A stretch of DNA of 64,000 bases, from positions 18,578 to 82,577 of the forward strand of contig JARGOF010000009.1 in the NCBI GenBank assembly GCA_029212415.1, written 5' to 3'. Each line of letters starts with the position of its first letter. Position 1 is the first letter of the stretch. Below, piece by piece: positions 54,734-62,968 of this stretch. Made by a program: the position numbers and the translations under genes. This DNA is from Rhizobiaceae bacterium. GTDB taxonomy: Bacteria > Pseudomonadota > Alphaproteobacteria > Rhizobiales > Rhizobiaceae. Below the pieces are notes generated by a model. That model had not been told where the DNA came from. It worked only from the letters and a program-made list of their open reading frames with translations, and did no database searches.

Positions 54734-55921
54734 TCATTGTCCGGCCATTCTGGAAATCTGCTTGAGAAAGGCGACGCCTTGCACATCCAGCAGATCGTCC
54801 TGCGGCAAAGCCTGAGACGACAGTTTGACGATGACAATTTGCGTTTCCGGATCAACAAAGAGCCATTGTCCATGAATGCCGATTGCCAGAAAGGCCAATG
54901 ACGGTCTTGCCAATTGATACCACTTGTTGCGATAGCGCCCGCCGGGCAGAAAAGTGGCGAAATTGCCATTGTTCCAGGCCGCTTCATCACCATTGTGGCG
55001 CATGTCATGTATCCATGCTTCGGGAATGACCTGAACACCATTTGCCGCGCCATGATCGAGCAGCAGGTTTCCAAGCTTCAGCAGGTCGCGCGCCGTGACG
55101 CTGATGCCGCCTGCACTGCGCGGCGTCCCCTTTTGGTCAACCGTGATCAGGGCATCGGAACTGGCGCCCATGGGATGCCACAACAGTTCCTCCATGATCT
55201 GCGCATAATTGGCGCCCGTGCAACGCTCCAGAATGATCCCGAGCAAATCCGAATTGGGCGAGAGATATCGGAACGGACCGCCATGTGGCCCGGGGCCTTT
55301 CGCAATGGAGAGAAGCATGTCTTCGAGTGCTTCATTCGGCCTGCCGGCCAGCGGGGGATTCCACAGGGTTGCTCTTCGATAACGGGCATAATCGCCGTCT
55401 TCGTTGAGATATTCTTCGCTGAAATCAACGTTGGCACGCATATCCAGCAGATGCTGCAAGGCGCAATCGCCATAGCCACCTGACAGGGCCTGCGGCACAT
55501 AGTGGGACACCGGCCTTTGAAAATCGAGTGCGCCCGAATTCTGCAACAGGCCGGCAAGGATACCGGTGAAGGACTTGGAAACGGAGAAGACGATGTGCGG
55601 ACGATCGGCTGTGGAACAGGCTCCCTGCCAGCAAAGGATCGGTTTTCCCGCCTTGGCAACGAGGAAATGATCCGTTTGGGAGCGCTGAAGAAACGACGAA
55701 ACGGTCTCGGGCCTGTCGGAAAGGCGGACCATTTGCGAAAAAAACGCGTCTGAATTGTCTGCTTTGAGCGCATCTGCGGGTGGCGCGCAGGCACGTATGA
55801 TCGACGATGGGACAAGTTCAACTACATTTTCAAATGCCCATTGGCTGTAGGGGCGTTCCCGCCAATTTTGCAAACCAACATCGCTACGGGCAAATCCATA
55901 TTTCTTTTGAAAGTGTTCCAT
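54734..55921 (-). CDS. Serine hydrolase, beta-lactamase / penicillin-binding class C family
   Basis: 395 residues, ATG 55921 after AAAAGGCAGG. Catalytic SxxK in VFSVSKSFTGIL. Downstream, PNSDLLGIILERCTG contributes the second-Ser/Asn region. No signal peptide is evident. Family members include esterases, amidases, D-aminopeptidases and 6-aminohexanoate-dimer hydrolase. It is the last gene of the Pot operon (51 bp after PotD), so it may hydrolyse an imported amide or ester. Confidence 0.82.
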   Translation of the reverse strand: MEHFQKKYGFARSDVGLQNWRERPYSQWAFENVVELVPSSIIRACAPPADALKADNSDAFFSQMVRLSDRPETVSSFLQRSQTDHFLVAKAGKPILCWQGACSTADRPHIVFSVSKSFTGILAGLLQNSGALDFQRPVSHYVPQALSGGYGDCALQHLLDMRANVDFSEEYLNEDGDYARYRRATLWNPPLAGRPNEALEDMLLSIAKGPGPHGGPFRYLSPNSDLLGIILERCTGANYAQIMEELLWHPMGASSDALITVDQKGTPRSAGGISVTARDLLKLGNLLLDHGAANGVQVIPEAWIHDMRHNGDEAAWNNGNFATFLPGGRYRNKWYQLARPSLAFLAIGIHGQWLFVDPETQIVIVKLSSQALPQDDLLDVQGVAFLKQISRMAGQ

Positions 55922-55972
55922 GCCTGCCTTTTCAAAGCGCCAGGGGCTGCATTGAGCCCCTGGCCATTGTTC

Positions 55973-57034
55973 TTAAGACTTGAGTTTGGTCCAGACTTTC
56001 TCGCGAAGGTCCTTTGATGCGGGCGAACAGGCTTTGAAAGCTCTCAGTCGCTCGTCATATTCAGCCGGTGTATTGACGGCCGGATCGGCTTTCAAATCCT
56101 CCTTGAGGAACGCGCCCGAGCCATTCACCGCGTTGGAATAACCTGTATAGTTCGAGGCTTCCGCAGCAACTTCCGGTGACATCATCCAGTTGACGAAAAC
56201 TTTTGCCGCTTCCATGTTCGGTGCGTCTTTTGGCACAGCAATCACATCGGTCCAGAAGGTGGTGCCCTCTTTTGGATAGACATAGACAACATCGGCCTTC
56301 TTGGCCTTCACGCGGTGTGCCGCGCCGTTCCACTGCATGTGGACGGGCACCTCACCGGCAACCATACGGTCAATGGTGCCGTCATTGGAGTAGAGTTTCA
56401 CAAAGGGCTTCTGGGCCATGAGGACATCGAGAATTTTCTGTGCTTCGGCGGGATCTTCCGTGCACTTGTCGATGCCGGTGTAATAGGCCGCGGCATTCCA
56501 GACATCGGACATTTCATTGAGCATGGCAATTTTGCCCTTCAGCTCTTCCTGGGGCTCGAAAATCTCTTTCCAGCTCTCTTCCAGTTTGCCGCCGGGAACC
56601 ATTGCAGGATCATAGGTGAAGCCGGTTGTGCCCCACATGTAGGGCGCGGAATATTCGCGTTTCTCATCGCCGGCGATCGAGGTGAAGGCTGGCAGCAGGT
56701 TCTTGAAATTTTCCATCTGGCTGACGTCGATCTTGGCCAGCATGCCCTTGTCGACCATGATTCCAAGGGTCGTGGTACCCGGGAAGATGACGTCGTAGCC
56801 GCCACCGCCGGCCTGCAATTTGGCGAGCAGATCGTCTTCGGAAGCATAATTGTCAACGGTTATCTTGGTGCCGGTTTCCTTCTCGAATTTTTCAATCAGC
56901 GCTGGTGCAAAATAATTCGACCAATTGTATAATCTGAGTTCTCCCTCAGCCGATGCACTGCCTGCAAAACCACCCAGGATGAGGGCTGTGGTCGCAAGCA
57001 ACTTGATGGTCTTGCGCTTGTATTGATTTGACAT
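55973..57034 (-). CDS. potD: Pot-type ABC transporter periplasmic binding protein
   Basis: 353 residues with GGAGG upstream of ATG 57034. Signal peptide about 1-29 (KLLATTALILGGFAGSASA). Mature start GELRLYNWSNYFAPALIEKFEKETGTKITVDNYASEDDLLAKLQAGGGGYDVIFP is typical of the spermidine/putrescine PotD/PotF class. Ligand-binding residues cannot be assigned with confidence. Symbol is given at family level; the ligand may be another amine. Confidence 0.88.
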   Translation of the reverse strand: MSNQYKRKTIKLLATTALILGGFAGSASAEGELRLYNWSNYFAPALIEKFEKETGTKITVDNYASEDDLLAKLQAGGGGYDVIFPGTTTLGIMVDKGMLAKIDVSQMENFKNLLPAFTSIAGDEKREYSAPYMWGTTGFTYDPAMVPGGKLEESWKEIFEPQEELKGKIAMLNEMSDVWNAAAYYTGIDKCTEDPAEAQKILDVLMAQKPFVKLYSNDGTIDRMVAGEVPVHMQWNGAAHRVKAKKADVVYVYPKEGTTFWTDVIAVPKDAPNMEAAKVFVNWMMSPEVAAEASNYTGYSNAVNGSGAFLKEDLKADPAVNTPAEYDERLRAFKACSPASKDLREKVWTKLKS

Positions 57035-57088
57035 TGTGAACCTCCGTCTTGTTTTCAGGCATTGGAATGAATTTCCGCCGGGCCTGAT

Positions 57089-57901
57089 TTACCGGCTCTG
57101 TTCTCGTCCCAAAAAGAGGGACAGGGATACGAGCACCAATGAAAGCAACAGCATCAGTGAGCAAATGGCATTGACTTCCGGGGTTACACCCGTGCGCACA
57201 AGGCCAAAAATGTAGATTGGCAAAGTGGTCGAGCCGGCACCGCCGAGAAAGAATGTGGTGACAAAATCATCAAGGGAAATGATGAAAGCGAGGATGAGCC
57301 CGGATAGAATCCCCGGCAGGATCTGCGGCAAAGTCACTCGGTAGAAGGCTCTGATCGGATTGGCATAAAGGTCGGCAGCCGCTTCTGCCATACGTGGGTC
57401 CATTCCTTCCAGCCGAGCCCGGATTGGCAGATAGGCAAAGGGGATGCAGAAAATGGTGTGCCCGATGATGACGGTGCCAAGACCGAGCGTGAAACCAAGG
57501 CTGGCGAAAAACATCAGGGTTGCGACGGCTGGCACGATCTCCGGAACGGTGATGGGCAGGGCGATCATGGCGTTGAAAGCCGTTTTGCCTTTGAACTTGT
57601 CGGTTGCCATCCGGGTTGCCGCCAGCGTTGCCAGAATGGTGGCACTGATCGAAGCAATGGATGCAATGATCAGGGAATTTGTTGCCGCCCGGATGATGTC
57701 ACGGTTTTCGAAAGCCATGGCGTACCAGTCCAGCGAAAACCCGGTCCATACGGTCACGGTGCGATTTTCGTTAAAGGACAATATAATCAGGATAATGATC
57801 GGCAAATAGACATAGGCAAAGAAGCAGCCCGTGGCGATGAAAAGTCCGGGCCAGTGACGCGCATCGCCCTTGTAGGGTTTTTTGAAACCGGGCAGGCTCA
57901 T
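57089..57901 (-). CDS. potC: Pot-type ABC transporter permease (PotC family)
   Basis: 270 residues from ATG 57901, coupled by ATGA to the previous gene. Six hydrophobic segments with LPITVPEIVPAVATLMFF and the coupling loop EAAADLYANPIRAFYRVTLPQILPGI (EAA motif). PotC partners PotB in polyamine-type importers. The frame extends upstream to 58003, but that part overlaps PotB. Confidence 0.88.
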   Translation of the reverse strand: MSLPGFKKPYKGDARHWPGLFIATGCFFAYVYLPIIILIILSFNENRTVTVWTGFSLDWYAMAFENRDIIRAATNSLIIASIASISATILATLAATRMATDKFKGKTAFNAMIALPITVPEIVPAVATLMFFASLGFTLGLGTVIIGHTIFCIPFAYLPIRARLEGMDPRMAEAAADLYANPIRAFYRVTLPQILPGILSGLILAFIISLDDFVTTFFLGGAGSTTLPIYIFGLVRTGVTPEVNAICSLMLLLSLVLVSLSLFLGREQSR

Positions 57902-58794
57902 TTGCCCACCTGTGCATTTGTCCGGTAGCTCCGTGCGTAGCTGGTCAGCGCGATCATCACCAGCAACAGCAGGAACAGGCCGAGCGCAGCGCCAAATGGC
58001 CAATTGCGGGCGGCGCCAAACTGCAGGCCGATCAGATTGCCGATCATCAGGGTCTTGCCGCCACCCAGCAATTCCGGGGTGACATAGGAACCCAGAGACG
58101 GCACGAATACCAGAATGCAGCCGGCAACCATGCCGGGGACGGCGAGGGGAAAAATGACCCGTTTGAGGGTATGCCAGCGGCTGGCATAGAGGTCAAAAGA
58201 GGCTTCCACCAGCCGGAAATCAATTTTTTCCAGGCTGGAATAGATCGGCAACACCATGAAGGGCATGAAGGAATAGGTCAGGCCGATTGCGACGGCCAAT
58301 TGCGTGTGGAGCAAAGGCAATGGTTCGGAAATGACGCCAAGCCACAACAGGGTGTTGTTGATGGTGCCGTGATCGCGCAGCAGCAGGATCCAGGCATAGT
58401 TGCGCACCAGAAGATTTGTCCAGAATGGAAGTGTCACCATGAAGATCAGCACCGCACGCCAGCGTTGGCTGCGGGTTGCCATGAAAAGCGCGACGGGAAA
58501 GCCCACGATCAATGAAATGGTCATGGTCAGCGCGGACAGCCAGATGGATCTCAATATGATTTTGAAATAACTAAGATTCAGCGCAATTGTCCCGTCCAGT
58601 TCGCGTTCAAAGAACAGCCGCGTATAGGCGTCGAAACTGAACTGCCCCCAAATCACGCCGCCGGAGTAATCGCGTCCCTGTATGGAAATCCAGGCCATCA
58701 GCATGAGCGGAATGACCATGAATATGCATATGGCCAGCGCAGCCGGGCCAATCAGCAGTATACGGAACATAAGTGGCCGCGTGCTTGCTCTCAC
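57898..58794 (-). CDS. potB: Pot-type ABC transporter permease (PotB family)
   Basis: 298 residues from GTG 58794, with GGAGG ten bases upstream inside the end of potA; the longer frame to 58842 overlaps potA. Six hydrophobic segments and the coupling loop EASFDLYASRWHTLKRVIFPLAVPGM. First membrane gene of the importer, immediately after the ATPase. Confidence 0.85.
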   Translation of the reverse strand: MRASTRPLMFRILLIGPAALAICIFMVIPLMLMAWISIQGRDYSGGVIWGQFSFDAYTRLFFERELDGTIALNLSYFKIILRSIWLSALTMTISLIVGFPVALFMATRSQRWRAVLIFMVTLPFWTNLLVRNYAWILLLRDHGTINNTLLWLGVISEPLPLLHTQLAVAIGLTYSFMPFMVLPIYSSLEKIDFRLVEASFDLYASRWHTLKRVIFPLAVPGMVAGCILVFVPSLGSYVTPELLGGGKTLMIGNLIGLQFGAARNWPFGAALGLFLLLLVMIALTSYARSYRTNAQVGK

Positions 58795-58796
58795 CT

Positions 58797-59927
58797 CTAT
58801 TTGTCCTCCAGCACGGAGACTGAGCGGGGATCGACAGACCACCCGATCGCATCACCGGCAACAAAGGGCAGGGTTGTCATGGTGGAGTTCTGGCATCTGG
58901 CCCGCATGGCGGCGCCATTTGGCAAGGTATAATGATAGATCGTATCCGTGCCGTGATAGACGACATTTGAAATCGTACCGGGCAGCTTGCCCTCTGCAGG
59001 CAGGCTCAGGCTGATGCATTCCGGCCGGATGGCCAGTGTGACGCTTTGACCTTGCTGAGCCACCTTGCCATCCTGAACACGAATGGGGCCGGTCTGATCG
59101 ATGGCATAGTCACCGGGCTCACCTGCGGAACCGGACGGGCCTGCTTGCAGCAGATTGATTTCCCCGATGAAGCCGGCAACAAAACGGTGCTGCGGACGAT
59201 CATAGATATCTCTCGGGGTTCCCACCTGGAGAATTTGCCCCTTGTCCATGACCGCAATCCGGTCGGACATTGTCAGCGCTTCTTCCTGGTCGTGGGTCAC
59301 GAATATGAAGGTGATGCCGGTTTCAAGCTGCAGGCGTTTCAACTCCAGTTGCATGTCCTTGCGCAATTGCAGGTCAAGCGCTGAAAGCGGTTCATCGAGC
59401 AGAAGCAGTTTTGGTTTTGGCGCCAGGGCTCGGGCCAGAGCGACGCGTTGTTGCTGACCGCCGGAGATCTCGGTGATGCGCCGGCCAGCCATGCTTTCCA
59501 TGCGAACCAGGCTCAGCATCTCGTCAACGTTCGTTTTGATTTCCGCTTTTGGTCTATTCTGCATTTCCAGACCAAAGGAAATATTCTGGGCAACAGTCAT
59601 ATGCGGAAACAGGGCATAGTTCTGGAAGACCGTGTTGACGGGGCGTTTGAAGGGGGGCAGGTCGATGATGTTTTCACCATTGAGCAATATTGTGCCGCTG
59701 GTGGGTTGTTCAAACCCTGCGATCAGCCGCAGCAGGGTCGTCTTGCCGCATCCGGAAGGCCCGAGAAGGGTGAAAAACTCATTCTGCCGGATATTGATCG
59801 AAACATTGTCCAGAGCCTTGAAGGCACTGTCACCTGCACCAAACACTTTAATGAGTGAAGTTGCGGCTATTGCATCCGGCTGGCCGGTGGATTTTGCCGG
59901 GTCCGCAACCGCGTCGCCAATGATCAA
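58797..59927 (-). CDS. potA: Pot-type ABC transporter ATP-binding protein (PotA family)
   Basis: 376 residues; TTG 59927 with AGGAG nine bases upstream. Walker A GPSGCGKTT, Q-loop in VFQNYALFPHMTVAQNI, signature ISGGQQQRVALARAL, Walker B KLLLLDEPLSALD, switch His in VTHDQEEA; the C-terminal 120 residues form the TOBE-type regulatory domain. Leads the operon potA-potB-potC-potD-serine hydrolase, downstream of the operator at 60064. Confidence 0.9.
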   Translation of the reverse strand: MIIGDAVADPAKSTGQPDAIAATSLIKVFGAGDSAFKALDNVSINIRQNEFFTLLGPSGCGKTTLLRLIAGFEQPTSGTILLNGENIIDLPPFKRPVNTVFQNYALFPHMTVAQNISFGLEMQNRPKAEIKTNVDEMLSLVRMESMAGRRITEISGGQQQRVALARALAPKPKLLLLDEPLSALDLQLRKDMQLELKRLQLETGITFIFVTHDQEEALTMSDRIAVMDKGQILQVGTPRDIYDRPQHRFVAGFIGEINLLQAGPSGSAGEPGDYAIDQTGPIRVQDGKVAQQGQSVTLAIRPECISLSLPAEGKLPGTISNVVYHGTDTIYHYTLPNGAAMRARCQNSTMTTLPFVAGDAIGWSVDPRSVSVLEDK

Positions 59928-60063
59928 GGATTCGTTCTCCTGAAGATGTTGATGTACGAATTTGGTACCTGTTTCAAACGCACTCCATTTGCGACGATCT
60001 TCGCCAAAAGGCTACTGATGAACTTGGCGTTTAGCAAGTCCAACAAGCCGTTTAATCGCAAAT

Positions 60064-60083
60064 TATTGAACATCCGTTCAATA
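60064..60083. promoter_or_regulatory. TetR-type operator TATTGAAC-ATCC-GTTCAATA
   Basis: Perfect 8-bp arms, four-base spacer, 137 bases before the potA start. The arms and spacer length are identical to the site at 50301-50320 before the Rieske gene. It lies in the 461-bp AT-rich gap 59928-60388, which shows no gene. Confidence 0.75.
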
Positions 60084-60388
60084 AATCGACATTTTTTTGA
60101 GCAATAGGTCGTTAAATTAAATCTATTTAAATCAGTATTTTAGGGTGAATCTTCGAAAGTATTCGAGGCGACAAATGTAATTTTTGTAAAAACTTCGGGT
60201 GGGGCCGTCAAACATGCTGTTCGATCACAGGTCAGGGCATTCCTGACGCCGATTTTCGGGATGCTTCAAGTCAATTTTCAGCCGATCCTGAATAGCAGAA
60301 ATCATGTCCCCTGGAACTCAATAATTGTAAATCAAGATGAAATATATGGAGAGCCAATGAGGCCTGTTGTGAGGGGCCAGCAGAAGCA

Positions 60389-61921
60389 TCACGCGTGTTG
60401 ATGCGCAGCCCAGTTTTCGGCAATCGCCACAACCAATGCATTGATCGGACCGCTTGGAATGCGCGGGATGATTGAGGCGTCGACGACAAAGACATTCTCC
60501 AGGCCATTCAGCCTGAGATCGGGGTCAACGACCGCTGCGGCATCATTGCCCATCCGGCAGGTGCCACAGGGATGATGGTGGGTGGAAGCGGCGCGTGCAA
60601 TGAAAGCATCCATGGCCTCGTCTGACGTGATGTCGACACCCGGCAGGACTTCCACATCGCGCCATTCGTCCATTGCCGAATGGTGCCCGATCGTTCGTGC
60701 CAATTTCAATGCCTTGCGAAAGGTCGTGCGGTCATATTCGGTTTCCAGGTAATGGGGATCAATCAGCGGTGCCGTCCGGCGATCCGGACCGCCGGGGATT
60801 ATCCGGCCTCTGCTGGACGGGTGGGTGACGCCGCACAGGATCGTGTAGGCGGCGCCATAGGGTGGCGCGGCTAGACCCGGAGCGACACTGGGCGCAACCA
60901 CACAGGCCAGAACGACGTCGGGACTTGCGTCGGAGCGTGTCAGGTCTTCGCTGTTGAGATACATCAGTGATTCCGAATGCTGCAGCCGCGACGGTGGAAC
61001 CGGTTTTGCGGATCTGTAAACATTGCCAAGGGCAAGCAGGTGGTCCTGAAGATTGGCGCCAATCTGCGCATTGTCGACCCTGCACGTGATGCCGGCCTGC
61101 GCGAGCACAGTAGGATCGCCGATTCCCGAACGCATCAAAAGCAAAGGCGTCGACACCGTACCGGCGCACAGAACAATCTGATTGGCCGAAAGTGCCCGGG
61201 TTTCATTGTCGCGTGTCGCGACGACCTCCACCGCTTGGCGGCCGTCGATGCGCAGACGATCGATTTCCCAGCCGGTGATCAATGTGAGGTTTTGGCGCGC
61301 TCGTATTTCGGGCGTAAGATAGGCATCTGCCACGCTCAGTCTTTGCCCATTGCGCAGGGACAGTGAATTGGGCGCTGTGCCAGCCAATGGACCGCTGTTG
61401 TGATCGCGCAATTGGGAAACGCCCAGTGCATTGCCAGCCGCCATGAACGCGCGGGCAACAGGGCTGACGTCATCGGATGGCAGGTAAATATCCAGCGGGC
61501 CGTCATAGCCGTGGCCGACGGCCTCGGGAATGGGGAATTTTTCGCTGCGCTTGAAGGCTTCAAGCATAGTGTCAAAGGACCATTGATCACCCCCGGCCTG
61601 ATGCCAGGCCAGATAGTCATCCCGGTGGCCACGCACATGGGCCATGGCATGCATGCAACTGGAGCCGCCCACAATCCGGCCGCGCGGCCAGTCATGAATG
61701 CGATCGGCGGTGAAGGCCTGTGGCGTGGTCTGATAGGCCCAATCGAAATCCCGGCCGGCAAGCGCGGGCCATTTCAGCGGATCCTTGATATCCGGATCGC
61801 TGGGGAACTCTCCGGCCTCGATCAGGCCGACACTGCAGTTCGGGTCTGCGCTCATGCGATTGGCGATTACACAACCGGCAGACCCTGCGCCGATGATGAG
61901 AACATCGAAATTCTGTGTCAT
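60389..61921 (-). CDS. GMC family oxidoreductase (choline dehydrogenase-like)
   Basis: 510 residues from ATG 61921. FAD-binding [14 protein letters not shown] near the N-terminus, GMC signature region PRGRIVGGSSCMHAMAHVRG, active-site His in STHHHPCGTCRMG and the partner region INALVVAIAE near the C-terminus. Length and motifs fit the BetA/alcohol dehydrogenase branch, which oxidises alcohols to aldehydes with FAD. Cotranscribed with the GntR gene upstream (37-bp gap). Confidence 0.88.
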   Translation of the reverse strand: MTQNFDVLIIGAGSAGCVIANRMSADPNCSVGLIEAGEFPSDPDIKDPLKWPALAGRDFDWAYQTTPQAFTADRIHDWPRGRIVGGSSCMHAMAHVRGHRDDYLAWHQAGGDQWSFDTMLEAFKRSEKFPIPEAVGHGYDGPLDIYLPSDDVSPVARAFMAAGNALGVSQLRDHNSGPLAGTAPNSLSLRNGQRLSVADAYLTPEIRARQNLTLITGWEIDRLRIDGRQAVEVVATRDNETRALSANQIVLCAGTVSTPLLLMRSGIGDPTVLAQAGITCRVDNAQIGANLQDHLLALGNVYRSAKPVPPSRLQHSESLMYLNSEDLTRSDASPDVVLACVVAPSVAPGLAAPPYGAAYTILCGVTHPSSRGRIIPGGPDRRTAPLIDPHYLETEYDRTTFRKALKLARTIGHHSAMDEWRDVEVLPGVDITSDEAMDAFIARAASTHHHPCGTCRMGNDAAAVVDPDLRLNGLENVFVVDASIIPRIPSGPINALVVAIAENWAAHQHA

Positions 61922-61958
61922 GGCAAAGTCCGCAGTCGTGGTGGGGAAGTGTGATGAT

Positions 61959-62636
61959 CTATGCGGCAAAGGATCCGGCGTTTGATCGCTCGTTGATCTG
62001 CCGCTGCACGGACATCAGATGGGCGCGCATCGCCGCTTCTGCAGCCTCGGGATCGCGTCTGGCAATGGCATTGGCGATTTTTTGATGTTCAGCATCGCGC
62101 TGGGCCACACGTTTGGGGCAACTGGGCGGCGTGTTTTGGGCAACGCGCACACGGGCGTCAACGCCGACCTGCCGCAACATCTTATAGAATCCACCGGCCA
62201 GATGGTTTCGGGCACCACGCACGATTGCCAGATGAAAACCCAGATCTATTTCACCGGACTCGGCATTTTTAGGCGTTGTCGCCATTTCCGTGATCTGGGC
62301 GATCTCCAGCGCAGAGGCACGCAGGGAAGCCAGGCGCGCCAGGCCGGGTTCCATCAACAGACGCAGTTCCAGCACTTCCAGCGGATTTGTCATGCGCACC
62401 AATTCTTCGCTGTAGCGAGGGTGCGACGTCGATGAACGCCGTGCGCGAACCGGGTCCAGATCGCCCTTCTGGCGCAAAACCTCCAGGGCCTTGCGCAACT
62501 GGTGCCGTTTTACATTGAGTTGCTCTGCAAGGGCACGCTCAGAGGGAAGTTTTTTGTCTTCGTTCTGCAATTGCCGGACAGCAGCGACAATGTCGTCGAT
62601 ACCATTCAGCTTGTCCGTGTCGTCTGGCGCGGTCAA
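61959..62636 (-). CDS. GntR family regulator, FadR/FCD type
   Basis: 225 residues; TTG 62636 with GAGGAGAACC upstream. Winged helix about 1-85 (KLPSERALAEQLNVKRHQLRKALEVLRQKG) and an FCD helical domain after it (LELRLLMEPGLARLAS; DLGFHLAIVRGARN). It is divergent from the GMC gene at 62969 and leads the GMC gene at 60389, so it probably controls both GMC genes. Three fitting half-sites lie in the gap. Confidence 0.85.
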   Translation of the reverse strand: MTAPDDTDKLNGIDDIVAAVRQLQNEDKKLPSERALAEQLNVKRHQLRKALEVLRQKGDLDPVRARRSSTSHPRYSEELVRMTNPLEVLELRLLMEPGLARLASLRASALEIAQITEMATTPKNAESGEIDLGFHLAIVRGARNHLAGGFYKMLRQVGVDARVRVAQNTPPSCPKRVAQRDAEHQKIANAIARRDPEAAEAAMRAHLMSVQRQINERSNAGSFAA

Positions 62637-62694
62637 GTCCGGTTCTCCTCATTTCCACGTATTGGCCCATCTGGCTGGGCGACTTGTCTGGCTC

Positions 62695-62775
62695 AATTGC
62701 CGGGTCCAAATATCGGTCCCAGATATCAGGCCCAAAAATCAGGCCCAAAATCGGGCCCAAAAATCGGGTAAAGCG
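62695..62775. repeat. Degenerate 12-13 bp tandem repeat
   Basis: Four to five head-to-tail copies of a unit near GGCCCAAAAATC, with diverged copies at the left edge. It is in the untranslated leader of the minus-strand GntR gene (start 62636). Could affect leader structure or simply be slippage. Confidence 0.6.
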
Positions 62776-62845
62776 GACAGTTCTTCCGCGAGATGGCAAA
62801 CTACGCCCTCCGGAATGACCTATCATGCTCGTATCCAACCATGCA

Positions 62846-62908
62846 ATTGTCAACCACTATAACTGGTTCTGCCTTGGTTGACAATATTACGTGATGAGTG
62901 GTTGACTA
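62846..62908. promoter_or_regulatory. Three FadR-type operator copies in divergent promoter
   Basis: ATTGTCAACCA at 62846-62856 and its exact reverse complement TGGTTGACAAT at 62875-62885 form an 11-bp inverted repeat; TGGTTGACTAT follows at 62899. Each copy fits the FadR-family pattern TNGTNNACNA. They lie between the GntR gene and the GMC gene and suit autoregulation plus control of both. Confidence 0.65.
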
Positions 62909-62968
62909 TTGCGAGCATGTTCGTACTCTTCGATCAGGGCAATCATTGCATCAATGAGGGGATAGACG

